The notes below the pieces were generated by a model. That model searched no databases. It was not told the origin of the DNA and worked only from the letters and a program-made list of their open reading frames with translations. Positions 24,240-34,738 of a DNA stretch of 64,000 bases are shown here, piece after piece. Source of the DNA: Archangium sp. (GTDB lineage Bacteria; Myxococcota; Myxococcia; Myxococcales; Myxococcaceae). The stretch covers positions 372,001-436,000 of the forward strand of contig JAUXRX010000057.1 in NCBI GenBank assembly GCA_030681645.1. Reading direction: 5' to 3'. Position 1 is the first letter of the stretch. The number at the start of each line of letters is the position of its first letter. The translations under genes were made by a program, and so were the position numbers.

Positions 24240-26569
24240 TCGAACCTCGGGGTGGTCAGGCCGAAGCCCTTGATGAAGGTGGAGTGCGCGCCGTCGCCGG
24301 CCACGTCTTCGTGCTGGGTGGCGGCGGCCGCGTCGGAAGCCGGCACCGCGGTCGGCAACGTGCCCACGCCGCCGGCGATGCCGAAGGCGACGTCGAGGAA
24401 GGTCTTGTCGGCCGAGAGGTTGGTGGCGTTCGTCCCGTTCCAGACCACGTAGAGCCCGGCCGGGTTGAAGGCGAGCACCTCGTCGAGCACCGGCAGGCGG
24501 CCCACGTCGATGCCCACCACCAGCTGCGTCTGGGAGGCCGGCATTCCCGTCCAGGCGGTGATGGCCGCGCGCGCCGTCTGCAACGGCGCCAGCGTTCCAG
24601 CGTTGGCTGCGCCCGCGTAGCTGAGCAGCGGCGTGGGCAGGTTCAGGGCGCCGGAGTCGGGATCTGCCGTGAAGGGCGCGGCGATGCGCACGAACACGTA
24701 GTCCGACAGCGCGATCTTCTGGGCGTCGGTGCTCACCGGCACGCCTCCGATGGAGATCGCGTCGTTGGTGAGCTCGCCGTAGCCCGCGCTCACCGACCGC
24801 ACGTAGTCGAGGTCGAAGTCACCCATGATGAAGAAGCGGCACCCCGCCGACACGTACGGCTCGCCCGGGGGCGCAGGGAGCACCTTGAGCGTGCCGTTGC
24901 CGGCGTTGCCCTTGTCGCTGGTCTGCGTGCCATCACCCAGGCCGTTGAGCCACCCAGCGGGCTTGGGCTTGTTGACGAGCAGCACCATGCCGCGGTTCAT
25001 CGCGTCCAGGCCTGCGCGGTACGAGAGATCGACGTTGGTCGACCGCGGCGCCGCGGCGGCGTCGACGTAGGGGTCTTCGAAGAGCCCCAGCGAGAACACC
25101 AGCGAGAGCGCCCTGCCCGCCGACCCGTCGACCTGCACGTCGCTGAGGGAACCTGAAGTCTTCGCCGCCTGCAGCACGGCGATGTCCGACAGGCCTGCGA
25201 ACTGGTCGACGCCGGCGTTGACCGCCTTCGCCACGCGCGCGGCCGGGGTCAGCGTCTCCACGCCCCACGGCGCGCCCAGCGGCGCGAGCGCTGCGTCGGT
25301 GAGCACCCCGGGCGGCGCGATCACCAGGCCCGTGAAGCTCAGGCGCGTGCGCAGCACGTCGGTCACCAGCTTCGCGTTGAACGAGGCGCCCACCTGCTCG
25401 ATGGTCGTGCCCGACAGCGTGCCGGCCTGGCCCGTCCAGGCGCCGGTCTCGGGAATGGCGTAGCCCGTCATCACGCCTGCCACGCCCTGGCTGATGGCCC
25501 GCTGGAACGGCGCGAGGTGGGCGTCGATGTCGTTGCCCGGGTAGGCGGTGAACTTGCCCTTCGCGAGCCGCGCGTCGAGGCCGCCCTTCGCCGCGCCCGC
25601 GCCGGGGAAGGCGCTGACCACGGTGGCCACCGAGCCCTGGCCCAGCACGTCGCCCTGCATGCCCTTGACGTACGCGGCCACGAAGTTGCCGGCCTGCGTG
25701 CTGTCTTCGCCGAAGGTGAACTGCGCGCCGAACCAGCGCGGGTCCGTGGCGAGATCTGCCGACGGAGAGAGCGCCAGCCGAATGCCGATCGCCAGGTATT
25801 CGCTGGCGGCGATCTTCGCGAACTTCTCCACCAGCGCCGGGTCTCCTGACGCGGCCAGCGCCTGCTCGCTGGGCCACTGCGAGAACCCGGCCGCCTTCAC
25901 CCGGCCGTTGCCCGAGGCGTGCACGGGACGGGTCGAGAGCACCAGGGGAATGCCCAGCGCAGACTCCTCGGCCTTCTCCTGCAGCGCGTTGGCCCAGGTC
26001 GCCCGGGTGAGCACCGGGGTGGTGTTCGCGCTCGTCGTGGCGAACCGCACGTTTCCCGAGATCAGCGCCAGGCTGCCCGCCGACGGCACCGCGGTGGTGT
26101 CGGTGGTGGCGCCGTGGGCCATCAAGCCCAGCTTCTGATCGAGGCTCATCTTCGAGAGCAGATCGGTGGCACGCGCCGCCGGGGTGAGCCGCCAATCTTC
26201 ATACGCGTCGAGCGTGCCGTTGCCGTTGCTGTCCTTGAACTGCAGCGACACCTCGCACATCACCGTGGGGTTGCCCGCTTCGCTGGCGAAGCTGACCACC
26301 TCGGTCAGCAGCGTCTTCTTCTTCGTCTCGAGCGACGGCTGCGCGGCCAGCAACGCGGTCCGCCGCGCCACGTTGGCCGGCTCGCCGCATTCGCCCGTCA
26401 CCCCGCCACCACCGCCCGTCCCTCCGCCGGCGACGCCACCTCCGGCGCCGCCGCCGTCCACGCCGCCACCACCTGCGCCGCCGCCGGTCCCGCCATCCAC
26501 ACCCGGAGTGGGGCTACAGGCCGAAGCCAGCAGCACCACCGCCAACAACTGAGTCAATCGCGTCGTCAT
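24236..26569 (-). CDS. GH3-family lipoprotein without catalytic residues (probable pseudo-enzyme)
   Basis: 777 residues, lipobox LLASAC (Cys18), then a long Gly-rich linker (residues about 23-58). A calcium-type DSNGNGTLDAYEDW motif and the whole GH3 layout align with the next gene upstream. The key residues differ. The nucleophile motif TSDW is IAPP here (Pro419 in place of Asp). The KHFPG substrate motif is SAFPG (Ser319, Ala320). The DSH acid/base motif is DAR (Arg334). The frame is intact and in a coupled operon, so it is more likely a retained non-hydrolytic binding or scaffold protein than decay. This should be tested against close homologues. Confidence 0.85.
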   Translation of the reverse strand: MTTRLTQLLAVVLLASACSPTPGVDGGTGGGAGGGGVDGGGAGGGVAGGGTGGGGGVTGECGEPANVARRTALLAAQPSLETKKKTLLTEVVSFASEAGNPTVMCEVSLQFKDSNGNGTLDAYEDWRLTPAARATDLLSKMSLDQKLGLMAHGATTDTTAVPSAGSLALISGNVRFATTSANTTPVLTRATWANALQEKAEESALGIPLVLSTRPVHASGNGRVKAAGFSQWPSEQALAASGDPALVEKFAKIAASEYLAIGIRLALSPSADLATDPRWFGAQFTFGEDSTQAGNFVAAYVKGMQGDVLGQGSVATVVSAFPGAGAAKGGLDARLAKGKFTAYPGNDIDAHLAPFQRAISQGVAGVMTGYAIPETGAWTGQAGTLSGTTIEQVGASFNAKLVTDVLRTRLSFTGLVIAPPGVLTDAALAPLGAPWGVETLTPAARVAKAVNAGVDQFAGLSDIAVLQAAKTSGSLSDVQVDGSAGRALSLVFSLGLFEDPYVDAAAAPRSTNVDLSYRAGLDAMNRGMVLLVNKPKPAGWLNGLGDGTQTSDKGNAGNGTLKVLPAPPGEPYVSAGCRFFIMGDFDLDYVRSVSAGYGELTNDAISIGGVPVSTDAQKIALSDYVFVRIAAPFTADPDSGALNLPTPLLSYAGAANAGTLAPLQTARAAITAWTGMPASQTQLVVGIDVGRLPVLDEVLAFNPAGLYVVWNGTNATNLSADKTFLDVAFGIAGGVGTLPTAVPASDAAAATQHEDVAGDGAHSTFIKGFGLTTPRFE

Positions 26570-26611
26570 GGTTTGAGCTCTCGAGTGTGGGGCCGGCCCG
26601 GCGTGAAGCAG

Positions 26612-29242
26612 TCAGTACGTCGAGCCAGCGCCGATGACGTACGTCGGGCTGGCCGTGTCAGCGGGCATGTCTTCGAACTGCGCATCGACCTCAGCGTCGC
26701 TGCTGGGGATCTCGATGGGCAACCGGCTGCTGCCGTAGACGTAGTTGGCAGGGGTGGTCGGCACGTTCTTGTTGAAGAGCACGTCGAGCACGGCGCGGTC
26801 GAAGGCGCCGAACTCGCCCACCACCACGTCCACACCGCCCAGCCCGTCGGTGCGGATGTTCGCGGCGTCGGAGACGAGCGGGTAGCTGCCCGGCGTGCCT
26901 GGCGTCTCGTTGAGCGACACCAGGCCGTTGACGAAGGGCCTCACGATGCCTGGCCGGTCGAAGTGCACCACCAGCACGATCTTGAGGTTCGGGTTGGTGG
27001 GGGCGATCACCGTGCCCGCGCTGTCGGTGTAGCCGTCGCGCACGCGCAGCAGGTCGATCACCTTGCGCGCGTCCTTGACGGCGGCGGCGTAGGCGTTGTC
27101 AGTCGACGTGCCAGTGAACGGGGCGTCCCACGAGAGGGGCACGCCGCGGTCGAGGCCGCTGTAGGCTCCCTTGCGTGCGCTGATGCGCAGCACCGCGATG
27201 TCCGCCGCGGCAGGGCTGGCGGCCTCGGCGATGGGCAGCACCACGCCGCCATCGGCCAGCGTACCGGCGGCCGCCTTGTAGTCGTAGGCCTGCAGCGCGT
27301 CGTCGTAGATGTCGCCGCCCGCCAGCGAGTCGGTGACGCCGTCGAAGAAGACCTCGACCGTGCCATCACGATCGGCGTCGCACAGGGTGCCGCCGTCGGT
27401 CGCCTTGCGCGCGCCGTCGATGGGCAGGTACCTCGCGCCCGAGTTGGCCAACGTGGTGTGGTCGCGGTTCTTGAGCAGCACGATGGCCTTCTTCTGCGCC
27501 ACGAAGCCGGCGGTGCGGTTCGCGATGGAGCGGATCTCGAGGGCCGACGCGTCAGGGTCGATGTAGGGGTTCTCGAAGATGCCGAGCTTGAAGCTCATCT
27601 CGAGCACCTTCTCCGCCGCCGCGTTGATGTCGGCCTCGGTGATCAGGCCCTGGTCGAAGGCCGCCTGCATGATGGTCACCGAGTCGTTGCCGAGCTGATG
27701 CGAACCCGCGTGGAGGAACTGCGCGGCGCGCTGCGGCTGCGTGAGCGACTCGACGCCCCAGGCGCTGTTGCCCATGGTGCCCCAGTCGCTGGTGACCATG
27801 CCCGAGAAGCCGAGCGCCTCTTTCATGTACGTGGTGATGAGCCCGCGGCTGAAGGCGGCGCCCGCCTGCTCAGGGCTGTAGTCGAACTGGCCCTTGAAGA
27901 TGGAATAGCAGGGCATCACCGCCGCCGGCTGCGCGGTGAACGCGGCCCGGAAGGAGATCTGGTGGTACTCGAAGTAGTTGCCCGGGAAGACGTTGAAGCG
28001 GCCGGGCCGAGAGTGGCTGTCCATGCCGTCCTCGTCCGCGCCGGCGCCGGGGAAGTGCTTCACGGTCGCGGCGATGCCGTTCTTCAGGTCGCCGCCCTTC
28101 TGGAACGCGTCGATGCAGGCGCGCGAGTGGTTGCCCACGGCGTGCGCGTTCTCGCCGAAGGTGTTCTGCACGCGGGCCCAGCGGGGCTCGGTGGCGAGGT
28201 CGGCCATCGGTCCCAGCTGCCAGCGGAAGCCCATGGCCATGAACTCGCGGCGCACCGTGTCTCCGTAGAGCGTGGTGAGCGCGAGGTCGTTGGCGGCGCC
28301 CAGGCCCATCGGGTACGGCCAGGGCGAGACCACCGTGGGCGCGCTCAAGGTCTGCACGCCGGTGGTGGCGTTGGTGGACAAGCCGAAGCCGTGCACCGGG
28401 TCCGCGGTCACGACGAAGGGAATGCCGTGCGGCTCGGACTCGGCCAGCTTCTGCACGTTGTTCAGGTACACGGCGATCTCCCGGCCGCTGCGCGCCCCGA
28501 GGCGGATGAGGGCCTGGCGCAGGTGCAGCGTCTGGATGTTGGCCTTCGCGCTGTCGGTGAGCACGCCGTCGGCCGTGCCGCCGCCGATGCTGGCTGATTC
28601 ACCCAGCAAGCCGACCTTCTCAGGCACGCTCATGCGCGTGACGAGATCCCGCGCGCGGCAGGCCTCTGCCAGGCGCCAGTCCTCGTAGGGGTCGAGGGCG
28701 CCGTTGCCGTTGTTGTCCTTGAACTCCTTGCCCGCGACCGTCAGCTTCGCGCGGGTGTCGACGCCGATCGTCGGCTGCGCCGTGTAGATCTGCGTCAGGC
28801 ACGCGTCCTGCGGCACGCTGCCGCAGATGCCCGACTGGCAGACCTGGCCCTGGGGACAGGTGCCCGTCACGTTGGCGCTGCTGCACATGCTCGCCAGCGC
28901 CACGCAGCTGCCGGCCAGGCAGGTATTGCCGGTGTCGCAGGGGCCGGTGGGGCTGCCCGGACTGCAGAGCTTCGCGGTCAGCACGCAGCCGCCGGCGAAA
29001 CAGCTGGTGCCCGAGCCACAGGCGCCTGCCTCGTTGGTCGGGCTACACAGGGTCGCGGAGGCGACACAGGCCCCGTCCACACAACTGTTGCCAGCCTCAC
29101 ACTTTCCGTTCGGTGCGCCCGGACCACAGTCCTGGATCACCGTCACCGTGACTGTGTTCGTGATGGGGGTTGGTTCAGGACAGCCCGCGAGCAACGCGGC
29201 GGCGGCGAGAATGCTGAGCTTCGAGAGTGGAGCGTGCGTCAT
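26612..29242 (-). CDS. GH3 glycoside hydrolase lipoprotein with Cys-rich N-terminal repeats
   Basis: 876 residues, lipobox LLAGC (Cys21). Residues about 38-140 form Cys-rich repeats with pattern C-x-G-x-C-x2-G-x2-C-x-G-x-C, probably a surface spacer. The catalytic GH3 domain has DNNGNGALDPYEDW, KHFPGAGADEDGMDSH (Lys395, His396, His410) and the nucleophile Asp486 in GMVTSDWG. The KHFPG...DSH pattern puts it in the GH3 group of exo-beta-glucosidases with a NagZ-like loop, so glucoside or N-acetylglucosaminide substrates are both possible. It is the first gene of the operon, with AAGGGAG six bases before the ATG and a sigma-54 promoter just upstream. Confidence 0.9.
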   Translation of the reverse strand: MTHAPLSKLSILAAAALLAGCPEPTPITNTVTVTVIQDCGPGAPNGKCEAGNSCVDGACVASATLCSPTNEAGACGSGTSCFAGGCVLTAKLCSPGSPTGPCDTGNTCLAGSCVALASMCSSANVTGTCPQGQVCQSGICGSVPQDACLTQIYTAQPTIGVDTRAKLTVAGKEFKDNNGNGALDPYEDWRLAEACRARDLVTRMSVPEKVGLLGESASIGGGTADGVLTDSAKANIQTLHLRQALIRLGARSGREIAVYLNNVQKLAESEPHGIPFVVTADPVHGFGLSTNATTGVQTLSAPTVVSPWPYPMGLGAANDLALTTLYGDTVRREFMAMGFRWQLGPMADLATEPRWARVQNTFGENAHAVGNHSRACIDAFQKGGDLKNGIAATVKHFPGAGADEDGMDSHSRPGRFNVFPGNYFEYHQISFRAAFTAQPAAVMPCYSIFKGQFDYSPEQAGAAFSRGLITTYMKEALGFSGMVTSDWGTMGNSAWGVESLTQPQRAAQFLHAGSHQLGNDSVTIMQAAFDQGLITEADINAAAEKVLEMSFKLGIFENPYIDPDASALEIRSIANRTAGFVAQKKAIVLLKNRDHTTLANSGARYLPIDGARKATDGGTLCDADRDGTVEVFFDGVTDSLAGGDIYDDALQAYDYKAAAGTLADGGVVLPIAEAASPAAADIAVLRISARKGAYSGLDRGVPLSWDAPFTGTSTDNAYAAAVKDARKVIDLLRVRDGYTDSAGTVIAPTNPNLKIVLVVHFDRPGIVRPFVNGLVSLNETPGTPGSYPLVSDAANIRTDGLGGVDVVVGEFGAFDRAVLDVLFNKNVPTTPANYVYGSSRLPIEIPSSDAEVDAQFEDMPADTASPTYVIGAGSTY

Positions 29243-29275
29243 GGGGATCTCCCTTGCGAGGTGCCAGCGCCCTTG

Positions 29276-29291
29276 AGCAACGGACGGGCCA
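29276..29291 (-). promoter_or_regulatory. Sigma-54 (-24/-12) promoter of the GH3-porin-PTS operon
   Basis: Read on the minus strand the site is TGGCCCG-TCCG-TTGCT. It matches the sigma-54 consensus TGGCACG-N4-TTGCW at every position but one, with exact spacing of the GG and GC doublets. Transcription would begin near 29265 and give a 23-base leader holding the AAGGGAG ribosome site (29249-29255) of the first GH3 gene. The adjacent gene encodes an NtrC-type activator, which is what such a promoter needs. Confidence 0.8.
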
Positions 29292-29440
29292 CGCCTCGCG
29301 CGCCGTCGCTTGTGCCTCTTCAGCTCTTGACAACGCTTGCGCGGCGCTCACGAGTGACCCAGCGACGCGGCGTTGAGGCCGACGGCTTCAGCTCAAGCCC
29401 TGGGCCACTTCGGAGCGCGGGACCACGCGATCGGAGACGC

Positions 29441-29468
29441 GAACGCTGAGCGAGCACAAGTGAACGCT
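29441..29468. promoter_or_regulatory. Candidate activator-binding direct repeats
   Basis: GAACGCT occurs at 29441-29447 and again at 29462-29468, 21 bases apart, that is two helical turns. The pair lies about 150-190 bases upstream of the sigma-54 promoter, the usual distance for an upstream activating site of an NtrC-type regulator. The repeat is short, so chance is not excluded. Confidence 0.3.
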
Positions 29469-29497
29469 CCGCGTACATGACTCACTGCGGCACGCAC

Positions 29498-30803
<1,306 letters not shown>

Positions 30804-30826
<23 letters not shown>

Positions 30827-33080
30827 CAGCAAGCTCCGGTGCGCGGGTGGGGAGCCCGATGGTGAAGGTCGTGGTGTCGGCCCCGCGCCGGTATGACAGG
30901 CGCCCCCCCTGCACGGCCAGCAGCGCGTGCGAAAGGAAGAGGCCCAGGCCGGTGCCGTTCGGCTTGAGGCTGAAGAAGGGCTCGAAGATCTCGTGCTCGT
31001 GCGGCACGGGCACGCCCGGCCCGCTGTCTTCCACCAGCACCCGCACCTCGGCCGCGTCCGACTCGACGGTCAGCCGCACGGTGCCTCCGTCGGGGCTGGC
31101 GTCGATGGCGTTGGCGATCAGGTTGTCGATGACCCGGGTCAGGGTATCGAGGTTCCCCTGCAGCTTCGCCGCGCCCTCGCGGTGCAGGGTGATGCGCCGA
31201 AGCCCTGCCTGCGCCCTCACCCGCTCGAGCCGCTCGTCGACCAGCGCCTCGAGGGCGAGTTCCTGCCGCGCGCTGGAGTCGCTGCGGGCCACCACCATGA
31301 GCTGGCCCACCAGGCGATCGAGGCGGCCCAGCTCTTCCAGGCACACCGCGACGTCGCCGGTGGACACCTCGTCGAGGCGGCGCCGCGCCAGGCCGTCGAG
31401 GGTGAGCTTGATGCCGGTGATGGGCGTGCGCAGATCGTGCGCCACGCCCGACACCACCGCGCCCAGGCCGGCCAGCCGTTTCCCACGCTCCAGGTGGCGC
31501 TCGAGCACCCGCTCGCGCACCCGCGACTGGGCGAGATCATCCGAGAGCGTGGCGTGGTCGGTGGCGATGCGGGCCAGGGTGGCCGCGGCGGTGAGCTGGG
31601 CCCCGGAGGCCGGCAGGCCGGGCGGCCCGAAGATGCTCGAGCGCAGGTACTGCTGCATGTCGCTCTTGAGCGACTCGGACACGGGGCCGAAGATCGCCTG
31701 GATCCCGGTGCCGACCATCACCACCGCGGTGGCCCCCAGGGCCTTGAGCCGCTCGGGATCGACGTGGGCCGGGTCCTTCACCGAGATGCGCAGGCGGGTG
31801 ACGCAGGCGTCGAGCCCGGTGATGTTGTCCTGGCCCCCAAAGGCGGCCACCAGCAACTCCGAGCGCGTCTCGTCGGTCTCTTCGTCGGTGGCGATGACCA
31901 CCTCGGGCGCGCCCTCGCGGCCCGGTGTGAGGAGGTTGAAGCGGCGGATCGCGAAGGAGAAGACGCCGTAATAGAGGAAGCCGTAGAGCGGGCCGAGCAG
32001 CAGCACCCACCACACGCCCCGGCTGGTGGGGCTCCAGAAGTTGAAGGCCACCAGGTCGATCGCGCCCTGCGAGAAGGTGAAGCCCAGGTGCATGTCGAGC
32101 GAGTTGGCGAGGAACTGGCTGCTGGCGACCAGCGCCGCGTGCACCAGGTAGAGCGGCGGCGCCACGAAGAGGAAGGCGAACTCGATGGGCTCGGTGATGC
32201 CGGTGAGGAACGAGGTGAGCGCGGCCGAGAGCATCACCCCACCCACCTTGATGCGGTTCTCGGGCCTGGCAGCGCGCCAGATGGCGATGGCCGCGCCGGG
32301 CAGGCCGAACATCTTGAAGAGGTAGGCGCCGCCCAGGGTGCCCGCGGTGGGGTCGCCGGCGAAGAAGCGGTTGATGTCACCGTGCACCACGCGGCCGGTG
32401 GCGTCGGTGAAGGAACCGAACTCGAAGAAGAAGGGCACGTTCCAGATGTGGTGGAGCCCGAAGGGAATGAGGAGGCGCTCGACGAAGCCGTAGAGGGTGG
32501 CGGCGGTGCGGGGGTTGCTCACCGCGGCCCAGTGCGAGAGCGCCTGGATGCCGACCTGGAGCTGCGGCCAGAGAAACGAGATGAAGACCCCCAGCGCGAT
32601 CGCCGAGAGCGCGCTCAAGATGGGCACGAGGCGCTTGCCGGCGAAGAAGCCGAGCGCGGCAGGCAGGGCTACCTTGTGGAAGCGCCTGAAGAGGAAGGCG
32701 CTGGTGGCGCCCGCGAGGATGCCGCCGAAGACGCCGGTGTCGATCGAGGCGATGCCCAGCACCGGCGTGGTGGCGACGCCCAGCACCTCGGCCATGCCGC
32801 CCATGGTGGCGAGCATCACCGTGTACGCGATGACGGCGCTGATGGCCGAGGACACGTCGTGGTCCGCGAAGGCCAACGCCACGGCGACGGCGAAGATGAG
32901 CGGCAGGCTGCTGAAGATCACGCCCCCCGAGAGGCGCATCACGGTGCTGACCCCGGCGGGCAGGAAGCCGAAGTGGGCCGAGCCGATGCCCAGCAGCAGC
33001 CCCGCGACTGGCAGCACCGCGACGGGCACCATCAGCGCGCTGCCCGTGGTCTGCAGGAAGGCGAACAGCCGCTTGATCAT
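30804..33080 (-). CDS. PTS permease (EIIC-EIIB) fused to a sensor histidine kinase
   Basis: 758 residues in one uninterrupted frame. Residues 1-390 are a glucose-family EIIC with [18 protein letters not shown] and GITEPIEF (294-301). Residues about 407-480 are EIIB with the phospho-Cys426 in [11 protein letters not shown] helical linker (about 490-540) leads to a HisKA domain with His548 in GVAHDLRTPI, then a HATPase domain: N-box around Asn653 and Asn657, G1 EDSGPGVP (684-690) and G2 NGTGLGL (708-714). All catalytic residues of both halves are present. It should transport a sugar and report its presence, or its own EIIB phosphorylation state, to the regulator encoded next. ATG at 33080 was chosen for the family N-terminus; 33119 is an upstream alternative without support. 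Confidence 0.95.
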
Positions 33081-33136
33081 GCGCGATTGTGGGCGCGGGC
33101 TTCCGATGAAAGCCAGCAAGGACGAGGGATGAAGAG

Positions 33137-33215
33137 CGTCACAGTGTGGATGAACGGGGTGGGACCATGTGACGAAGTGGTCGGTGCCGGGTAGGCAACG
33201 GCTGTTGGAACAGCC
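33137..33215. promoter_or_regulatory. Inverted repeats upstream of the permease-kinase gene
   Basis: Two dyads lie in the 190-base gap between the kinase gene and the broken gene at 33271. CGTCACA (33137-33143) faces TGTGACG (33168-33174) with a 24-base spacer. GGCTGTT (33200-33206) faces AACAGCC (33209-33215) with a 2-base spacer. Either could be an operator for the divergent promoters. I see no clear -35/-10 or -24/-12 pair for the kinase gene. Confidence 0.3.
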
Positions 33216-33270
33216 TTTCCCCGGCCGGCGGGCGCCCCCGGCGTGTCAGTCCCCTTCGATAGGAGGAGGC

Positions 33271-33885
33271 ATGACCAATTGGGCGGCGGCGGAGCAGAAG
33301 GCGAAGGGGCAACGGGGAGCCCTACGTGCTCAAGGGGCTTCGGGTGACGCGCCTCGCGCGCACGCTGGTGGACATCGCGCCCCTCGTCTCCGAGGAGAGA
33401 CTCGAGACGATCCTCGACGCCGCTCAGCACCGGTTCAGCAGCCTGCCGCGCTGGCTCACCGAGGAGCTCATGCTGCACCAGGCGCCGCGCCCAGGCCTCC
33501 GCCGCCTCATCACGCTGCTCTCCCTGCGGCAGGGCATCGCCACCGAATCGCCGCTCGAGACGACGGTGCGCCGGCGCATTCGCGAGGCCGGCCGCCACAG
33601 CCGCAGCTTCAGTTCGAGGTCTTCGACCTCAACGGTGTCTACGTGATCCGCGTCGACTTCGCCTGGCCACTTCACCGGGTCGCGCTCCACGTCGACAGCT
33701 TCCTCTGGCACGCCCAACGTCAGGCGTTCGACCGCGACGCGGACCAACGAAGCAGGCTCGCGGGTCTCGGCTGGCTCTCGCTCTCGGTGACGAGCGCATC
33801 GCTCCGAGACAAGGGCTGGCTCGATCAACTGCGCAGGGCGCTCGAGCAGCGCGAGCCGCAACAATCGTTGTTCATCAGTCACTGA
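33271..33885 (+). pseudogene. Broken AbiEi/DUF559-like gene (internal deletion and frameshift)
   Basis: The ATG at 33271 has an excellent ribosome site (TAGGAGGAGGC, 33260-33270), but only MTNWAAAEQKAKG reads sensibly. Another frame then encodes GLRVTRLARTLVDIAPLVSEERLE ... RPGLRRLITLL (about 33332-33590), typical of the middle of AbiEi-type antitoxin/DUF559 proteins. A return to the first frame gives the nuclease-like C-terminus QFEVFDLNGVYVIRVDFAWP ... DSFLWHAQRQAFDRD (33617-33885). A full-length relative would also have an N-terminal wing of roughly 100 or more residues. The gene is therefore a remnant with one deletion near 33310 and a frameshift near 33595-33610. No partner toxin gene is adjacent. 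Confidence 0.7.
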
Positions 33886-33988
33886 TCCGAAGCCCGCGTC
33901 ACCAGAGTCACGAGACGTTCGCGCCGAGGGGCAAGCCCGGGTGAGGCGCGATCATCCAACAAACCGACCGCTTCTCTCAGTGCCGCCT

Positions 33989-34738
33989 TCAGAGCTTCTT
34001 CAGCGCGGCCTCGGCCTGTGCGGCCCAGTCGGCGCCATCGGCATCTCCGCGCGCCAGCCCAAGCGTCTTCGCCTTCAGGTACGCATCCTTCGCGCCTTCA
34101 GTGTCACCGGTGGCGGCGAGCCCTTCCGCGACGGCCAGCTGGTTCAGCGGGTGCGTCGGCGCGATCGCGAGCGCCTTCTGCGCCTCAGCAAGACCTGCGT
34201 CGGCATCACCCGGACCGACCGGCCAGCCCGGCGCGCGCAACAACAGCAGCGCCAGCACGCGCGACGGCCCGCCCTCGTCCAGCTGGGGCTGCGAGGCCTG
34301 CACCCGGCGCAAGAGCTCGATGATGACCTTGACCTCACCCAGGCCGGTGGTGGGGTTCTCCCTGGCGCCGAGCCCCTTCGCCACGGCCTGCCAGTAATCG
34401 CACTGCGGCGTGTTCGGCGCGCGCGCCTGGCACTGCGTCCCCGCCGCGAGCGCGGTGGCGACGAGGGTGCCCTTCTCTTCCTTCACGCCGTGCTCGAGCA
34501 GCCACGCCACCGTGCGGATGACGCCGAACGATCCTTCGACGCGCGTCTCGTCTGACAGCGAGGCTGACAGGAAGAGCGTCATCGCGCGGCGGACCTCGGC
34601 CACGTCGGGGCGGTGGGAGAACGCGGTCTCTGCGTCCGTGAGGGTGAGGGTGATCTGATCCTTCGTCACCAGGTTCGCGGTCGCCACGTGCGCGGGCGGG
34701 CAGGCCGTCAGCGCGAGCAGCAGCCAGAGGCGTCTCAC
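33989..34738 (-). CDS. TPR-like lipoprotein
   Basis: 249 residues from a GTG at 34738 that overlaps the stop of the preceding gene (GTGA). The start MRRLWLLLALTAC gives a lipobox with Cys13. The body is helical; residues about 200-235 (GLAEAQKALAIAPTHPLNQLAVAEGLAATGDTEGAKDAY) form TPR-type repeats. It is coupled to a periplasmic binding protein, so it may be its docking or assembly partner. The order recalls TRAP-associated TatT-like lipoproteins, but this is only a resemblance. Confidence 0.65.
   Translation of the reverse strand: MRRLWLLLALTACPPAHVATANLVTKDQITLTLTDAETAFSHRPDVAEVRRAMTLFLSASLSDETRVEGSFGVIRTVAWLLEHGVKEEKGTLVATALAAGTQCQARAPNTPQCDYWQAVAKGLGARENPTTGLGEVKVIIELLRRVQASQPQLDEGGPSRVLALLLLRAPGWPVGPGDADAGLAEAQKALAIAPTHPLNQLAVAEGLAATGDTEGAKDAYLKAKTLGLARGDADGADWAAQAEAALKKL

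Noticed and set aside
25919-28597. 892-codon plus-strand frame opposite the GH3 genes
   Set aside because: No domain and repetitive His/Val/Arg/Glu composition; the minus strand carries two clear GH3 genes.
29252-29266. TGGCAC close to the first GH3 start
   Set aside because: No -12 element at the right distance, and it lies inside the predicted leader.
29392-29407. Second sigma-54-like site, TGGCCC-N5-TTGA, on the minus strand
   Set aside because: The essential GC of the -12 element is GA; the site at 29276-29291 is far better and closer to the gene.
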